Assembly: GCA_015063885.1 (NCBI GenBank) | Contig: SVTH01000004.1 | Span: 62,001 to 126,000, forward strand | Origin: Oscillospiraceae bacterium | GTDB taxonomy: Bacteria; Bacillota; Clostridia; Oscillospirales; CAG-382 | DNA length: 64,000 nt | Direction: 5' to 3' | Part shown: positions 43,375-51,848 of the stretch, piece by piece | How positions within the stretch are numbered: position 1 is the stretch's first letter | Layout: every line of letters starts with the position of its first letter | Made by a program: the position numbers and the translations under genes | The notes under the pieces: generated by a model | The model's input: the letters and a program-made list of their open reading frames with translations, nothing else | What the model was told of the DNA's origin: nothing | The model's database searches: none

Positions 43375-43468
43375 CTCATCTTTCGATCAAATATCGCTGA
43401 ATTGACACCTTGCCAAACGGTAGGTTGTCGGGCTTCAAAGGGCAGGTCCCTCCACCACTCTTGATAAG
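43375..43468 (-). ncRNA. SAM-I (S-box) riboswitch aptamer
   Basis: The minus strand reads CTTATCAAGAGTGGTGGAGG, then GACCTGCCC, GAAGCCCGACAACC and GGCAAGGTGTCAATTC, ending with GAAAGATGAG. These are the conserved S-box segments in the right order: P1 with the kink-turn, P3 and P4. It lies between the metK promoter and metK. Confidence 0.93.
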
Positions 43469-43487
43469 ACTATTTATTTTTCGACCT

Positions 43488-43516
43488 ATTCTAACACGAA
43501 AGAGAGCCGTTGTCAA
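43488..43516 (-). promoter_or_regulatory. metK promoter
   Basis: On the minus strand TTGACA (43511-43516), 17 bases, TAGAAT (43488-43493), about 20 bases upstream of the riboswitch. The 377-base gap 43289-43665 holds the riboswitch, this promoter and the next one. Confidence 0.75.
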
Positions 43517-43604
43517 TAGTCAATAGTGAAAAAATACACCCTTCCCGGCAGGGGGAACTTCATACATCCTCCAAATGCTTTCCCCGTTATTTCTCCAAAA
43601 CCTC

Positions 43605-43633
43605 TTGCAGGATCCGGCGGGATGTGCTATAAT
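43605..43633 (+). promoter_or_regulatory. Promoter of the CLC transporter gene
   Basis: TTGCAG (43605-43610), 17 bases, TATAAT (43628-43633). Confidence 0.75.
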
Positions 43634-43665
43634 ACCCCAAGAAATTCAACGCAAAGAGTGATCCC

Positions 43666-45261
43666 ATGAACTGCAAAAAGCTGAAAAACCAACTTCTGAA
43701 CTTTATCGTCCCCGCCTTCGTCTTCGGCTCTCTGACGGGGGTGCTGACCGCCCTGACGGTGACGTTGTATAAGATCTGCGCCCACTTCGTCATCTCCCTT
43801 TCCCAAAAGGGCTACGAAGCGCTTTCCGCCCGCTTGTATCTCCTTCCTGCCGTGCTGGCGGTGCTGGCAGGGGTGGCCTTTTTGTTCGCCTTTCTGTACA
43901 AAAAGATCCCCAACCTGCGGGGCGGCGGCATTCCCACCTCCATCGGTATCTTAAGAGGCATTTTGTCCTTCCAGTGGCTGAAAAACCTGCTGGGCATCTT
44001 CTTCCTGTCCCTTACCACCTTTTTGATCGGCGTCCCCTTGGGCAACGAAGGTCCCGCCGTACAAATGGGCACCGCCGTAGGCAGAGGCACCGTCTTCTCC
44101 TTTGCAAGAAAACACCGCGCCTGGGACAGATATTCCATGACGGGCGGCGCCTGCGCGGGCTTTGCCACCGCCACGGGAGCCCCCATTTCCGGGATCCTGT
44201 TCGCCATTGAGGAGGCCCACCAGCGGATCTCTCCCATGATCGTCATCGTTTCCGCCGCCTCCGTCATGTCCGCACGGCTGACCTCGGAGCTGATCGCCCC
44301 TCTTTGCGGGGTCAGCATCGGCCTGTTTCCCGCCTTCGATCTTCCCGTGCTTTCCGCAGGCGAGATCTGGCTCCCCGCCTTGGTGGGCGTGGCGGTAGGT
44401 CTCTTTGCCGTGCTGTTCTTGCGGTATTACCGCTTGGTATCCTCCTTCTTCTCTACCGTCTGCAAAAAGATCCCCCACGGATGGAAGATTTTCTCCGTCT
44501 TTGCCGTCACCCTGGTGCTGGGGCTTTGCTCCTTCTCCTTTATCTCCACGGGGCACGATCTGATCTTGGACCTCCTGGAGGATAAGGTCGCCATCGGTAT
44601 GCTGCTCCTGTTGCTCCTCGTTCGTTCCACCCTGACCCTGTCCGCCAATGCCAACGGCATCACGGGCGGCTTGTTCATCCCCATTATGACGTTGGGCGTC
44701 CTGGTGGCGTCCATCCTGGCCAAGGGCTTGCTTCCTGTAGTGGGGGAGGAGCAGTTCGCCATGATCCTGGTGCTGGGCATCACCGCCTGCATTTCCGGTA
44801 TGATGAAAACACCCCTCACGGCCATCCTCTTTGCCGTGGAAGCCTTGGGCTGCTCGGAGAACCTGTTGCCCGTAGTGGTGGCGGCCTCCCTGGCTTTCGT
44901 CATCCCCGAGCTGTTCGGCGCCGCATCCATCAACGACGTGGTGCTGGAGCGCCGTGCCGAGGAGCACAGCGGTAAAACGGTTCCCAAGGTATTCGACACC
45001 TTCGTCACCGTCAAGGAAGGCTCCTTCGCCGTGGGCAAGCAGATCCGTGATATCTTCTGGCCCGCCAACCTGTTCGTCCTGTCCGTAAAGCACGACGAGA
45101 CCCGCCGCGCCGAGGTGGACGAGCACGGGGGCAAGGAGCTCCGGGCAGGAGACGTCCTCCACGTCCGTTATTCCACAAGCTTCGAGGAGAAGACCAGGGA
45201 AGAGCTCATCGCCATTGTGGGAGCCCAGGAATACCGGGAAAAAGAAACGGACGTGATTTAG
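43666..45261 (+). CDS. CLC-family chloride channel/transporter with C-terminal RCK_C domain
   Basis: 531 residues. About 18 CLC helices with GIPTSIGILRG, the selectivity segment GNEGPAVQMG (normally GREGP; the gating Glu is kept, Arg replaced by Asn) and GGLFIPIM (GxFxP). The Glu suggests a proton-coupled exchanger. The C-terminal 80 residues (FAVGKQIRDIFWPANLFVLSVKHDETRRAEVDE) form a TrkA-C/RCK_C regulatory domain as in some bacterial CLCs. Start ATG at 43666 after AAAGAGTG. Confidence 0.92.
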   Translation: MNCKKLKNQLLNFIVPAFVFGSLTGVLTALTVTLYKICAHFVISLSQKGYEALSARLYLLPAVLAVLAGVAFLFAFLYKKIPNLRGGGIPTSIGILRGILSFQWLKNLLGIFFLSLTTFLIGVPLGNEGPAVQMGTAVGRGTVFSFARKHRAWDRYSMTGGACAGFATATGAPISGILFAIEEAHQRISPMIVIVSAASVMSARLTSELIAPLCGVSIGLFPAFDLPVLSAGEIWLPALVGVAVGLFAVLFLRYYRLVSSFFSTVCKKIPHGWKIFSVFAVTLVLGLCSFSFISTGHDLILDLLEDKVAIGMLLLLLLVRSTLTLSANANGITGGLFIPIMTLGVLVASILAKGLLPVVGEEQFAMILVLGITACISGMMKTPLTAILFAVEALGCSENLLPVVVAASLAFVIPELFGAASINDVVLERRAEEHSGKTVPKVFDTFVTVKEGSFAVGKQIRDIFWPANLFVLSVKHDETRRAEVDEHGGKELRAGDVLHVRYSTSFEEKTREELIAIVGAQEYREKETDVI

Positions 45262-45285
45262 CGTGAGAAAAATGCTCCGTTTCTC

Positions 45286-45314
45286 TTGACGAAAAAGCGG
45301 GAATGTGGTATAAT
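45286..45314 (+). promoter_or_regulatory. Promoter of the degV-family gene
   Basis: TTGACG (45286-45291), 17 bases, TATAAT (45309-45314). Confidence 0.8.
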
Positions 45315-45367
45315 ACAAAGTGTAGCACACCCCGTGCCAAAATGATCTACGAAGGGAAATAAAGGTT

Positions 45368-46216
45368 ATGAAACAAACTATCATTCTCGCCAGCGACAGC
45401 ACCACCGACCTGAACGCTGAGCTGATCGCCCGCTACGACCTGAAGATCCTTCCCTTGACGGTTGCCCTGGGAGGAAAGTCTTATGCAGACGGCACGGAGA
45501 TGGATCCCGATACCATTTACAGCCATTACGAGCAGACCAAGGAGCTTCCCAAGACCGCCGCTCCCAATATGGCGGATTTCTACAGCTTCTTCGAGAAATA
45601 TACCGCAGACGGCAGTGCCGTGATCTTCTTCACCATCAGCGCGGAGATGTCCTCCACCTACAACAACGCCCGCCTGGCGGCACAGTCCTTCGAGGACGTC
45701 TACGTGGTGGATACCCGCAACCTCTCCACGGGCGGCGGCCTTTTGGTAGTCACCGCAGGGGAGATGATCAAGGAGGGCAAGTCCCCCTCCGAGATTGCGG
45801 AATACTGCAAAGCCTTGACCCCCAAGGTCAGTGCCTCCTTCATCGTGGACGACTTGGAGTTCTTACATAAAGGCGGCAGATGCTCCGCCGTGGCGGCCAT
45901 CGGCGCCAATCTTCTGCAGCTCAAGCCCTGCATCACTGTCCACGAGGGCAAGATGGGGGTAGGGAAGAAGTACCGCGGAAAGTTTGCCGCCGTCCTTCCC
46001 AAGTATATCGAAGATCAGCTTGGCGACGCCTCCGGCGTGGAGCTTGACCATATTTTCGTCACCCATGCGGGATGTGACGAAGAAATCTACCAAGCCTGCG
46101 CGGAAAAGGTGAAGTCCATCGCCCCCTTCAAGAACGTGTACGTCACCCGTGCGGGATGCACCATCTCCTCCCATTGCGGCAGGAATACCCTGGGCGTCCT
46201 GTTCATCCGCAAATAA
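45368..46216 (+). CDS. DegV family fatty-acid-binding protein
   Basis: 282 residues. Starts ILASDSTTDLNAELIARYDLKILPL. TAAPNMADFYSFFEKY and FFTISAEMSSTYNNAR are the conserved ligand-contact motifs. The C-terminal RAGCTISSHCGRNTLGVLFI contains the family's conserved Ser-His. DegV/FakB proteins bind a fatty acid for the kinase FakA; no fakA is visible here. Single-gene transcript. Confidence 0.92.
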   Translation: MKQTIILASDSTTDLNAELIARYDLKILPLTVALGGKSYADGTEMDPDTIYSHYEQTKELPKTAAPNMADFYSFFEKYTADGSAVIFFTISAEMSSTYNNARLAAQSFEDVYVVDTRNLSTGGGLLVVTAGEMIKEGKSPSEIAEYCKALTPKVSASFIVDDLEFLHKGGRCSAVAAIGANLLQLKPCITVHEGKMGVGKKYRGKFAAVLPKYIEDQLGDASGVELDHIFVTHAGCDEEIYQACAEKVKSIAPFKNVYVTRAGCTISSHCGRNTLGVLFIRK

Positions 46217-46228
46217 GTGTTTTTTGGG

Positions 46229-46259
46229 GAAGCTTCCCCATGGGGGAGGCTTCTTTTTC
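46229..46259 (+). terminator. Intrinsic terminator after the degV-family gene
   Basis: GAAGCTTCCCC / GGGGAGGCTTC stem, ATG loop, followed by TTTTT. Confidence 0.85.
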
Positions 46260-46312
46260 TTTGCCGTTTTTTTAACACTTGTCATGAAAATGTAAAAAAT
46301 ACTAAAAAACTA

Positions 46313-46341
46313 TTGCATTTTAAGATCTTGTTTGTTATAAT
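46313..46341 (+). promoter_or_regulatory. Promoter of the surface protein gene
   Basis: TTGCAT (46313-46318), 17 bases, TATAAT (46336-46341). Confidence 0.75.
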
Positions 46342-46391
46342 CAGCGCAGACGAACACTTCAAATCTCTTTTTTATGGAGGCTACGAACAAA

Positions 46392-47570
46392 ATGAAACGC
46401 ATCTTTTCTCTCCTTGTTGCCGTGCTGATGGTAGCAGGCATGCTGGTGCTGGTTCCTTCCGCCGAGGGCGATGAGCTCCCCGCAGACGCAACCGTGCTGG
46501 ACTATGCAGGTTATATTCACGACAGCTACTTCGTGATCCTTGCCGGCGACAATATGACCGTTGCAGAGCTCACCGCTCTCGGTCATGGCGAGGCTAAGGA
46601 TATGAACTATTTCGCAGTTGCCATCGTTGACGGCTTCGACCGCATTCTTGAGATCAACATGACTCTGGGCAGACCCGACGGCATCAAGTCCGATATGGTG
46701 TGCCCCGAATACGGCTACATCATCGGTCTGAACGGCGCCAAGGCAGGCTACGAGATCCTGGCATCCGCTCAGGTCGGCGACACCGTGGAGCTGTTCAACG
46801 TGGATCTGGACGAGATCCGCGGCGCAGAAGGCCACGTCGCTCTGGAGAACGCAGGCTTCGTGATCCACAGCAAGTCCGGCGAGTCCGATGTTTGGCTGAA
46901 TATGCCCATCACCGAAGAAAACGGCGTTGCCATCGACGAGGGCGACGTGGACGGTCAGCTCTACGTTTACCCCGCAGGCGAGGAGGACCGCGTTCTGGAA
47001 TCCTCCGAGGGTAACCTCCGCTATTCCTACGTCGTGGTCTGCGACAAGGACGGAAAGCCCATCGAAGCAGGTAACAACCTGGTATTCGCTTCCGTAGACG
47101 AATCCTTCCAGAACGAGATCACCATTCCCGCAGGCGGCTTCGCCTTCACCTTCTACTACAATACCTCCAACACCGGCAACCAGGAGCTGTTCGACGTTTA
47201 CGAGGATCTGACCAGCATGGCTCCCATCTACAACCAGACCATTCCCGTAACCAACGAAGACTACACCTTCTCCTATGCAGACGGTTGGCTGGAAGTTTAT
47301 AAGGCAGAAGAGGAAGCTCCCGAGTCCTCCGAGGAGGAGTCCTCCGAAGAACCCGCAGAGTCCTCCGAGGAAGAGGAATCCTCCGAAGAGCCTGCAGAGT
47401 CCTCCGAGGAACAGCAGACCTCTGCTCCCGCTCCTTCCACCTCCGCTCCCGCAGCTTCCTCCGATGCTCCCGTTGAGGATGGCGCTCCCATCGGCATCAT
47501 CGTGGGCGTTATCGTAGGCGTTGTCGTGATCGCAGTGGTGGTCGTGGTCATCATCCGCAAGAGAAAGTGA
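46392..47570 (+). CDS. Secreted/membrane-anchored surface protein with Glu-Ser-Pro repeat stalk
   Basis: Signal peptide MKRIFSLLVAVLMVAGMLVLVPSAEG. The domain of about 270 residues is beta-rich, of unknown family. Then comes an acidic repeat stalk (EESSEEPAESSEEE units) and a Ser/Ala/Pro-rich linker. The C-terminal membrane anchor is GIIVGVIVGVVVIAVVVVVI, followed by RKRK. There is no LPxTG sorting motif. It looks like a type I membrane surface protein. ATG at 46392 with GGAGG at 46376-46380; an ATG at 46374 lacks a site. Confidence 0.8.
   Translation: MKRIFSLLVAVLMVAGMLVLVPSAEGDELPADATVLDYAGYIHDSYFVILAGDNMTVAELTALGHGEAKDMNYFAVAIVDGFDRILEINMTLGRPDGIKSDMVCPEYGYIIGLNGAKAGYEILASAQVGDTVELFNVDLDEIRGAEGHVALENAGFVIHSKSGESDVWLNMPITEENGVAIDEGDVDGQLYVYPAGEEDRVLESSEGNLRYSYVVVCDKDGKPIEAGNNLVFASVDESFQNEITIPAGGFAFTFYYNTSNTGNQELFDVYEDLTSMAPIYNQTIPVTNEDYTFSYADGWLEVYKAEEEAPESSEEESSEEPAESSEEEESSEEPAESSEEQQTSAPAPSTSAPAASSDAPVEDGAPIGIIVGVIVGVVVIAVVVVVIIRKRK
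47322..47414 (+). repeat. In-frame repeat encoding the acidic stalk
   Basis: About five imperfect copies of GAGTCCTCCGAGGA-type units encode ESSEE, separated by EPAESS. Length variation in this stretch would change the stalk length without a frameshift. Confidence 0.7.
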
Positions 47571-47601
47571 TCTCTTAACCAAGTCTTAACCGTATAAAAC
47601 C

Positions 47602-47641
47602 GCACCCCTGTATCCCGTTTGGAATGCAGGGGTGCTTTTTT
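47602..47641 (+). terminator. Intrinsic terminator after the surface protein gene
   Basis: GCACCCCTG-tat / atg-CAGGGGTGC stem followed by TTTTTT. Confidence 0.85.
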
Positions 47642-47696
47642 CGAATAATCACCAAAACAATAGCCCCCACGTTGTGTTTTTTCTACAAAAAAACGG

Positions 47697-47725
47697 TTGA
47701 CAAAAAAACACAAAAAGACTATACT
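47697..47725 (+). promoter_or_regulatory. Promoter of the CPA2 antiporter gene
   Basis: TTGACA (47697-47702), 17 bases, TATACT (47720-47725). Confidence 0.75.
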
Positions 47726-47792
47726 TCCATTGAAATGTTGAGTGTATGAGAATACCCAACGTTTTTTATTTTTTCGCTTTGGAGGCGTCTGT

Positions 47793-49073
47793 ATGCAGAC
47801 CTTGCTTTGTTTATCCGTCGCCCTGTTTGCGGGACTGATGCTTTCCCGTCTCGCCAAGCTGGTCCACCTGCCCGCCGTTACCGCCTACCTGGTTGCGGGG
47901 ATCCTCATCGGTCCCTACCTGCTGGGCGCCTTTGGCGTGGAGGGCTTGGGCTTTGTGAGCATGGAGGATATCGAGACCTATTCCCTCATTCCCGACGTGG
48001 CCCTGGGCTTCATCGCCTTCTCCATCGGTAACGAGTTCCGTCTGTCTCAATTGAAACAGATCGGCAAGAAGGCCACCATCATCGGTATCTGGCAGGCCGT
48101 GTTCACCACCATCCTGGTGGACGCCGCTTTGATCGGTCTGCATTTCCTCATTCCCGACCTGTTGCCCCTGCCCGCCGCCATCATCCTCGGCGCCGTGGCA
48201 TCCGCAACCGCTCCCGCCGCAACCCTGATGGTCGTCCGTCAGTATAAGGCCAAAGGCCCCGTTACCGACGTTCTGCTGCCCGTGGTCGCCCTGGACGACG
48301 CCGTGGGTCTGGTACTCTTCGCCTGCTCCTTCGGTGTGGCAAAGGCGTTGATCAGCGGCAGCGTGGATCTTCTCTCCGTTGTGGTAGAGCCTTTGCTGGA
48401 GGTCTTCCTCTCCCTGGGGCTGGGCTTTGTGATGGGTATGGTATTTACCTTCTTCGAGCGGTTCTTCCATTCCCGCTCCAAGCGTCTGGCCATGTCCGTT
48501 ACCTTCGTGCTTCTCACCGTGGCCCTGTCCATGCTGGAGTTCGAGATCGGCGGCGTTCACGTTGCCTTCTCCTCTCTGCTGGTATGCATGATGCTGGGCA
48601 CCGTGTTCTGCAACTTCTGCGATTTTTCCGAGGAGCTGATGGACCGTCTGGACAGATGGACGGCGCCCCTCTTCATCCTGTTCTTCGTCCTCAGCGGCGC
48701 AGAGCTGGAGCTTTCCGTGTTCACCGATTGGCTGGTGGTTCTTATCGGTGTGGCCTACATCCTCGCTCGTTGCCTGGGTAAGTACTTCGGCGCCCGCATG
48801 AGCTCCACCTGGACCAAGTGCGATCCCAACATCATCAAGTACCTGGGTATCACCCTGTTCCCCCAGGCAGGTGTTGCCCTTGGCATGGCCATGAAGGCGG
48901 AGACCCTTGGCGCTCCCGGTATGATCGTGGCCAACATCACCCTGTTCTCTGTTTTGATCTACGAGCTGGTAGGCCCCTTCCTCACTAAGATCTCTCTGCT
49001 GAAAGCAGGGGAGATCAAGCCCGAGGAGAAGGTCAGCGCCCGCGGCAAGATCGCCAAAGAGCATCACGGTTAA
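47793..49073 (+). CDS. Cation:proton antiporter, CPA2 (KefB-like) family
   Basis: 426 residues with about 12 membrane segments. GILIGPYLLGAFGVEGLGF near the N-terminus, IGNEFRLSQLKQIGKKA, and DDAVGLVLFA, the Asp-Asp site of the ion path near residue 167. No RCK/TrkA-N domain at the C-terminus, so it is the short form. Exchanged ion unknown (Na+ or K+ for H+). Start at 47793 after GGAGGCGTCTGT. Downstream is a repeat element whose hairpin acts as terminator. Confidence 0.88.
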   Translation: MQTLLCLSVALFAGLMLSRLAKLVHLPAVTAYLVAGILIGPYLLGAFGVEGLGFVSMEDIETYSLIPDVALGFIAFSIGNEFRLSQLKQIGKKATIIGIWQAVFTTILVDAALIGLHFLIPDLLPLPAAIILGAVASATAPAATLMVVRQYKAKGPVTDVLLPVVALDDAVGLVLFACSFGVAKALISGSVDLLSVVVEPLLEVFLSLGLGFVMGMVFTFFERFFHSRSKRLAMSVTFVLLTVALSMLEFEIGGVHVAFSSLLVCMMLGTVFCNFCDFSEELMDRLDRWTAPLFILFFVLSGAELELSVFTDWLVVLIGVAYILARCLGKYFGARMSSTWTKCDPNIIKYLGITLFPQAGVALGMAMKAETLGAPGMIVANITLFSVLIYELVGPFLTKISLLKAGEIKPEEKVSARGKIAKEHHG

Positions 49074-49080
49074 GCGTTTA

Positions 49081-49183
49081 AGGGGGCGCCGCCCCCTATC
49101 CCCCCGCCAAAGGAACTCCGTCCCTTTGGAAACCCGTACTCTTAAGAACCTTTCTTTTCCCGAAAAAGAAAGGTTCTTTTTGC
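49081..49183 (-). repeat. Dispersed multi-hairpin intergenic element, copy 4 (inverted, no hairpin 1)
   Basis: AGGGGGC-gcc-GCCCCCT (49081-49097), CCAAAGG..CCTTTGG (49107-49129), then AAGAACCTTTCTTTT..AAAGAAAGGTTCTT (49144-49178) followed by TTTTTG. Read on the minus strand it matches the right part of copy 2, down to GCCCCCTTAAACGC. On the plus strand the last hairpin is a good terminator for the antiporter. Confidence 0.75.
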
Positions 49184-49213
49184 GTATAGTCACCCTTCGC
49201 AACAGATCATTGC

Positions 49214-49242
49214 TTGCATTTTGCCGCTTTTTGTGCTATTCT
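49214..49242 (+). promoter_or_regulatory. Promoter of the XRE regulator gene
   Basis: TTGCAT (49214-49219), 17 bases, TATTCT (49237-49242). Confidence 0.6.
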
Positions 49243-49274
49243 GTAACCGAAAAAAGAAAGGATGTGACTTTTTT

Positions 49275-49649
49275 ATGGTAGGCAAACATATCAAAGCCTT
49301 CCGCGAACAAAAGAACCTTACCCAGGAACAGCTTGCCGAGCAACTGAACGTCACCCGCCAGGCCGTCTCCAACTGGGAAAACGAAAAGACCCAGCCCGAC
49401 GTGGAGACCCTCCACAAGATCGCCTGCGCCCTGGAATGCTCCGTGGAGGAATTGATCTACGGCGAGCCACGCAAATTTACCATCGTTAACAACATAAACA
49501 AAGAGACCGTCACCGAGGGGCTTTCCTTCGGCTCTGCCTTGGCCATCGTCATTTCCTACGTGGAATGGAAGTCCATCGGCTGGGCGATCTTCCACGGGCT
49601 GTTGGGCTGGGTGTACGTGATCTATTATGCCATCCGCTATCTTCTCTGA
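49275..49649 (+). CDS. XRE-family HTH regulator with a C-terminal membrane segment
   Basis: 124 residues. HTH at residues 5-60 (IKAFREQKNLTQEQLAEQLNVTRQAVSNWENEKTQPD, then LHKIACALECSVEELIYG). After a short linker there are one or two hydrophobic segments (GLSFGSALAIVISYVEW, WAIFHGLLGWVYVIYYAIRYLL). A DNA-binding domain joined to a membrane part suggests a membrane-tethered regulator. Start at 49275 with AAAGGATG before it. Target unknown. Confidence 0.85.
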   Translation: MVGKHIKAFREQKNLTQEQLAEQLNVTRQAVSNWENEKTQPDVETLHKIACALECSVEELIYGEPRKFTIVNNINKETVTEGLSFGSALAIVISYVEWKSIGWAIFHGLLGWVYVIYYAIRYLL

Positions 49650-49667
49650 CCTTTTGTAAGCTCCCTC

Positions 49668-49696
49668 TTGACATCATTTCTCCAAAGTGGTAAACT
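49668..49696 (+). promoter_or_regulatory. Promoter of the pyrophosphatase gene
   Basis: TTGACA (49668-49673), 17 bases, TAAACT (49691-49696). Confidence 0.75.
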
Positions 49697-49725
49697 ACCC
49701 TTGCGAAAAACAAAGGAGGGCTCTC

Positions 49726-50091
49726 ATGACCTACGAAGAACGCAAAGCGCAAGTCCGCTCCTATCTGGGCAAGGCTGTCCGCGTGGAGATCGACCGTCCC
49801 ATCGGTTATATCCACCACAAGGAAAAATACGACCTTCATTATCCCATCAATTACGGCTATATTCCCGGCGTCTTAGGCGGTGACGGGGAAGAGCTGGACG
49901 TGTACGTCCTGGGCATCGACACCCCCGTCAAGGAATGCACCGTTATGGTCATCGGCATCGCCCACCGAGAAGATGACGTGGAGGACAAGCTCATCGCCGC
50001 ACCGGAGGGAATGTCTTACAACGAAAAACAGATGGCCGACGCCATCCGTTTTCAAGAACAGTATTACAAAACCACCGTGGAGGGGCTCTAA
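49726..50091 (+). CDS. Inorganic pyrophosphatase-like protein (family I, short)
   Basis: 121 residues, shorter than the usual 170 or more. VEIDRPIGYIHHKEKYDLHYPINYGYIPG and GDGEELDVYVLG carry the family I signature (D-G-D-x-x-D-like metal residues; here GDGEELDV). IAHREDDVEDKLIAAPEG follows. This short type is widespread in Clostridia, usually annotated as inorganic pyrophosphatase. Start at 49726 after AAAGGAGGG. Its stop overlaps the stop of azlD on the other strand. Confidence 0.82.
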   Translation: MTYEERKAQVRSYLGKAVRVEIDRPIGYIHHKEKYDLHYPINYGYIPGVLGGDGEELDVYVLGIDTPVKECTVMVIGIAHREDDVEDKLIAAPEGMSYNEKQMADAIRFQEQYYKTTVEGL

Positions 50092-50402
50092 AGGATCGAC
50101 CCGATCCATTCCCAAAGATAGACCGCCAGGGTAGCCCCCACCGCAACCGTCAAGAGTCCCTTCCCGCAAAGCGCAAGGACTAAGGCGACTCCCAACCCCG
50201 CCGCGGCGGAAAACACGCTGTCCGTGGCGTAAAACACCGCAGGAACCGTCATGGCGCCCAACACGGCGTAGGGTACGTAAAAGAGGAAGGAGCGGATAAA
50301 ACCATTCTCCACCTTCTTTTTCACCAAAACCAAGGGGAGCATACGGATCAGGTAAGTCACCCCCGCCATCACTGCCAGGTACAGAAAGAAGTTTTCCGTC
50401 AT
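50088..50402 (-). CDS. azlD: Branched-chain amino acid exporter subunit AzlD
   Basis: 104 residues, four hydrophobic segments starting FFLYLAVMAGVTYLIRMLPLVLV, and KGLLTVAVGATLAVYLWEW near the end. Small partner of AzlC; the pair exports branched-chain amino acids or analogues. Its ATG overlaps the azlC stop by 4 bases. Confidence 0.9.
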   Translation of the reverse strand: MTENFFLYLAVMAGVTYLIRMLPLVLVKKKVENGFIRSFLFYVPYAVLGAMTVPAVFYATDSVFSAAAGLGVALVLALCGKGLLTVAVGATLAVYLWEWIGSIL

Positions 50403-51103
50403 GCTTCGCCCTCCTGTTCCAAGGGTGCAAGATATGCCAGCAAGGCGCTTGCCGCCACGGCGCAGAGGATCATGGCGAACCCAGAGGACACCCGGCACAG
50501 CAGAGGCAGATAGCGGAAGGCGCAGGAAAGCACCACCGCTAGGAGGACGCACCACGTCGTTGCCCGCCGCTCTCTCATGGCGGGGATCACGATGGCCACG
50601 AACATCCCGTAAATGGTGATCCCCAAAGCCGATGTCAGGCTTGCAGGGAGGATATCCCCCGCCAGGGCGCCGGCAAGGGTTCCCAGGGACCACCCCAGAT
50701 AGGGGCAGACTCCCAATCCGTAAAGATAGCTTTTCGTCAAAGGCTCCGTACGGGAGCTTGCCACGGCAAACACCTCGTCGGTGTTGAAGAACGCCACCGC
50801 AAACCGATGGGGAAGATCAACGCTTTCGTGAAGCTTCTGAGATAGGGAAACGGACATCAAGGAATATCGGAGATTGATCACCAGCTGGGTAACGGCAAGC
50901 TCTGCGAGACTGCCTCCTGCGGCAATGATGGGCACACCCGCCAATTGCCCCGCAGAGGTGAGATTGGTCATGGAGATCAAAAGGGTCTCCCAAATGCTCA
51001 ACCCTTGCCCCAGGGAAAAGATCCCGAAGGCGAAGGACACGGAAAGATAGCCCAGTCCGATGGGCAAGCCGTGGCGAAGCCCAATGAGGAATCTGTTTTT
51101 CAT
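50399..51103 (-). CDS. azlC: Branched-chain amino acid exporter subunit AzlC
   Basis: 234 residues, large membrane subunit with about seven helices. FLIGLRHGLPIGLGYLSVSFAFG, NLTSAGQLAGVPIIAAGGSLAELAVTQLVINLRYSLMSVSLSQKL and FNTDEVFAVASS are family motifs. The ATG follows AGAAGGTGACGG. Translationally coupled to azlD. No adjacent regulator is obvious. Confidence 0.93.
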   Translation of the reverse strand: MKNRFLIGLRHGLPIGLGYLSVSFAFGIFSLGQGLSIWETLLISMTNLTSAGQLAGVPIIAAGGSLAELAVTQLVINLRYSLMSVSLSQKLHESVDLPHRFAVAFFNTDEVFAVASSRTEPLTKSYLYGLGVCPYLGWSLGTLAGALAGDILPASLTSALGITIYGMFVAIVIPAMRERRATTWCVLLAVVLSCAFRYLPLLCRVSSGFAMILCAVAASALLAYLAPLEQEGEA

Positions 51104-51197
51104 CCCGCCGTCACCTTCTCCTGCAGAGTTTTCTGCATTCTATCACAAAATCCTCCCGATTGCAAGATAAATCCCCCAAAAAAGAAAGGAATCCGCT

Positions 51198-51839
51198 ATG
51201 TACGTCCAAAAACAATGGCAGGCCGAAGGCCGCCATCCCTTTTACTACGTTGAATACCTTCCCAAGGATTACGATCCCGAGAAAAAATACCCCCTGGTGT
51301 TCTTCCTCCACGGGGCGGGGGAGCGGGTGCAGGATCCCCACCAAGCCATGCTACACGGCTACATGAAGTACGTCCGCGAGGAGGGGAAGGAATACCCCTT
51401 CATCTTCATCGCGCCCCAATGCATCGGGAACGCCTACTGGGGCTCTTACACAGAATCCTTGTCCGCCTTCCTGGATTACATTCTGGAAACCTACCCCGTG
51501 GACCGCTCCCGGGTGTACCTCACAGGCCTTTCCATGGGCGGTACGGGTACCTGGATGTTCGCCATGGCCCGCCCGGGTACCTTTGCCGCACTGATGCCCG
51601 TCTGCGGAAGCGGCATCTATTGGAACGTGGGAAATCTGCTGAACACGCCCATCTACATGGTTCACGGAGATTGCGATACCTGCGTTCCCATTTCTAACAG
51701 CGTGGAGATGCTCACCTCCATCAACAGCCGAGGAGGCAACGCCAAGCTGAAGATCTGCTACGGCGTGGGCCACGACGCCTGGAACTACGCCTACACCGAC
51801 GACGATCTGCTGGCGTGGATGCTCTCCCAACACCTGTAA
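51198..51839 (+). CDS. Alpha/beta-hydrolase esterase
   Basis: 213 residues. Oxyanion-hole motif FFLHGAGERVQDP near residue 37, nucleophile elbow GLSMGGTG near 110, acid in HGDCDTCVP and catalytic His in GVGHDAWNYAY near 195. It resembles the PHB-depolymerase/feruloyl-esterase-like (CE1) family that removes ester groups from carbohydrates. No signal peptide. Start ATG at 51198 after AAAGAAAGGAATCC. Confidence 0.88.
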   Translation: MYVQKQWQAEGRHPFYYVEYLPKDYDPEKKYPLVFFLHGAGERVQDPHQAMLHGYMKYVREEGKEYPFIFIAPQCIGNAYWGSYTESLSAFLDYILETYPVDRSRVYLTGLSMGGTGTWMFAMARPGTFAALMPVCGSGIYWNVGNLLNTPIYMVHGDCDTCVPISNSVEMLTSINSRGGNAKLKICYGVGHDAWNYAYTDDDLLAWMLSQHL

Positions 51840-51848
51840 ACCAACGTA

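Noticed and set aside
43951..45405. 484-codon minus-strand frame opposite the CLC gene
   Set aside because: Low-complexity Gly/Gln/His-rich translation with no domain; the plus-strand CLC gene is well supported.
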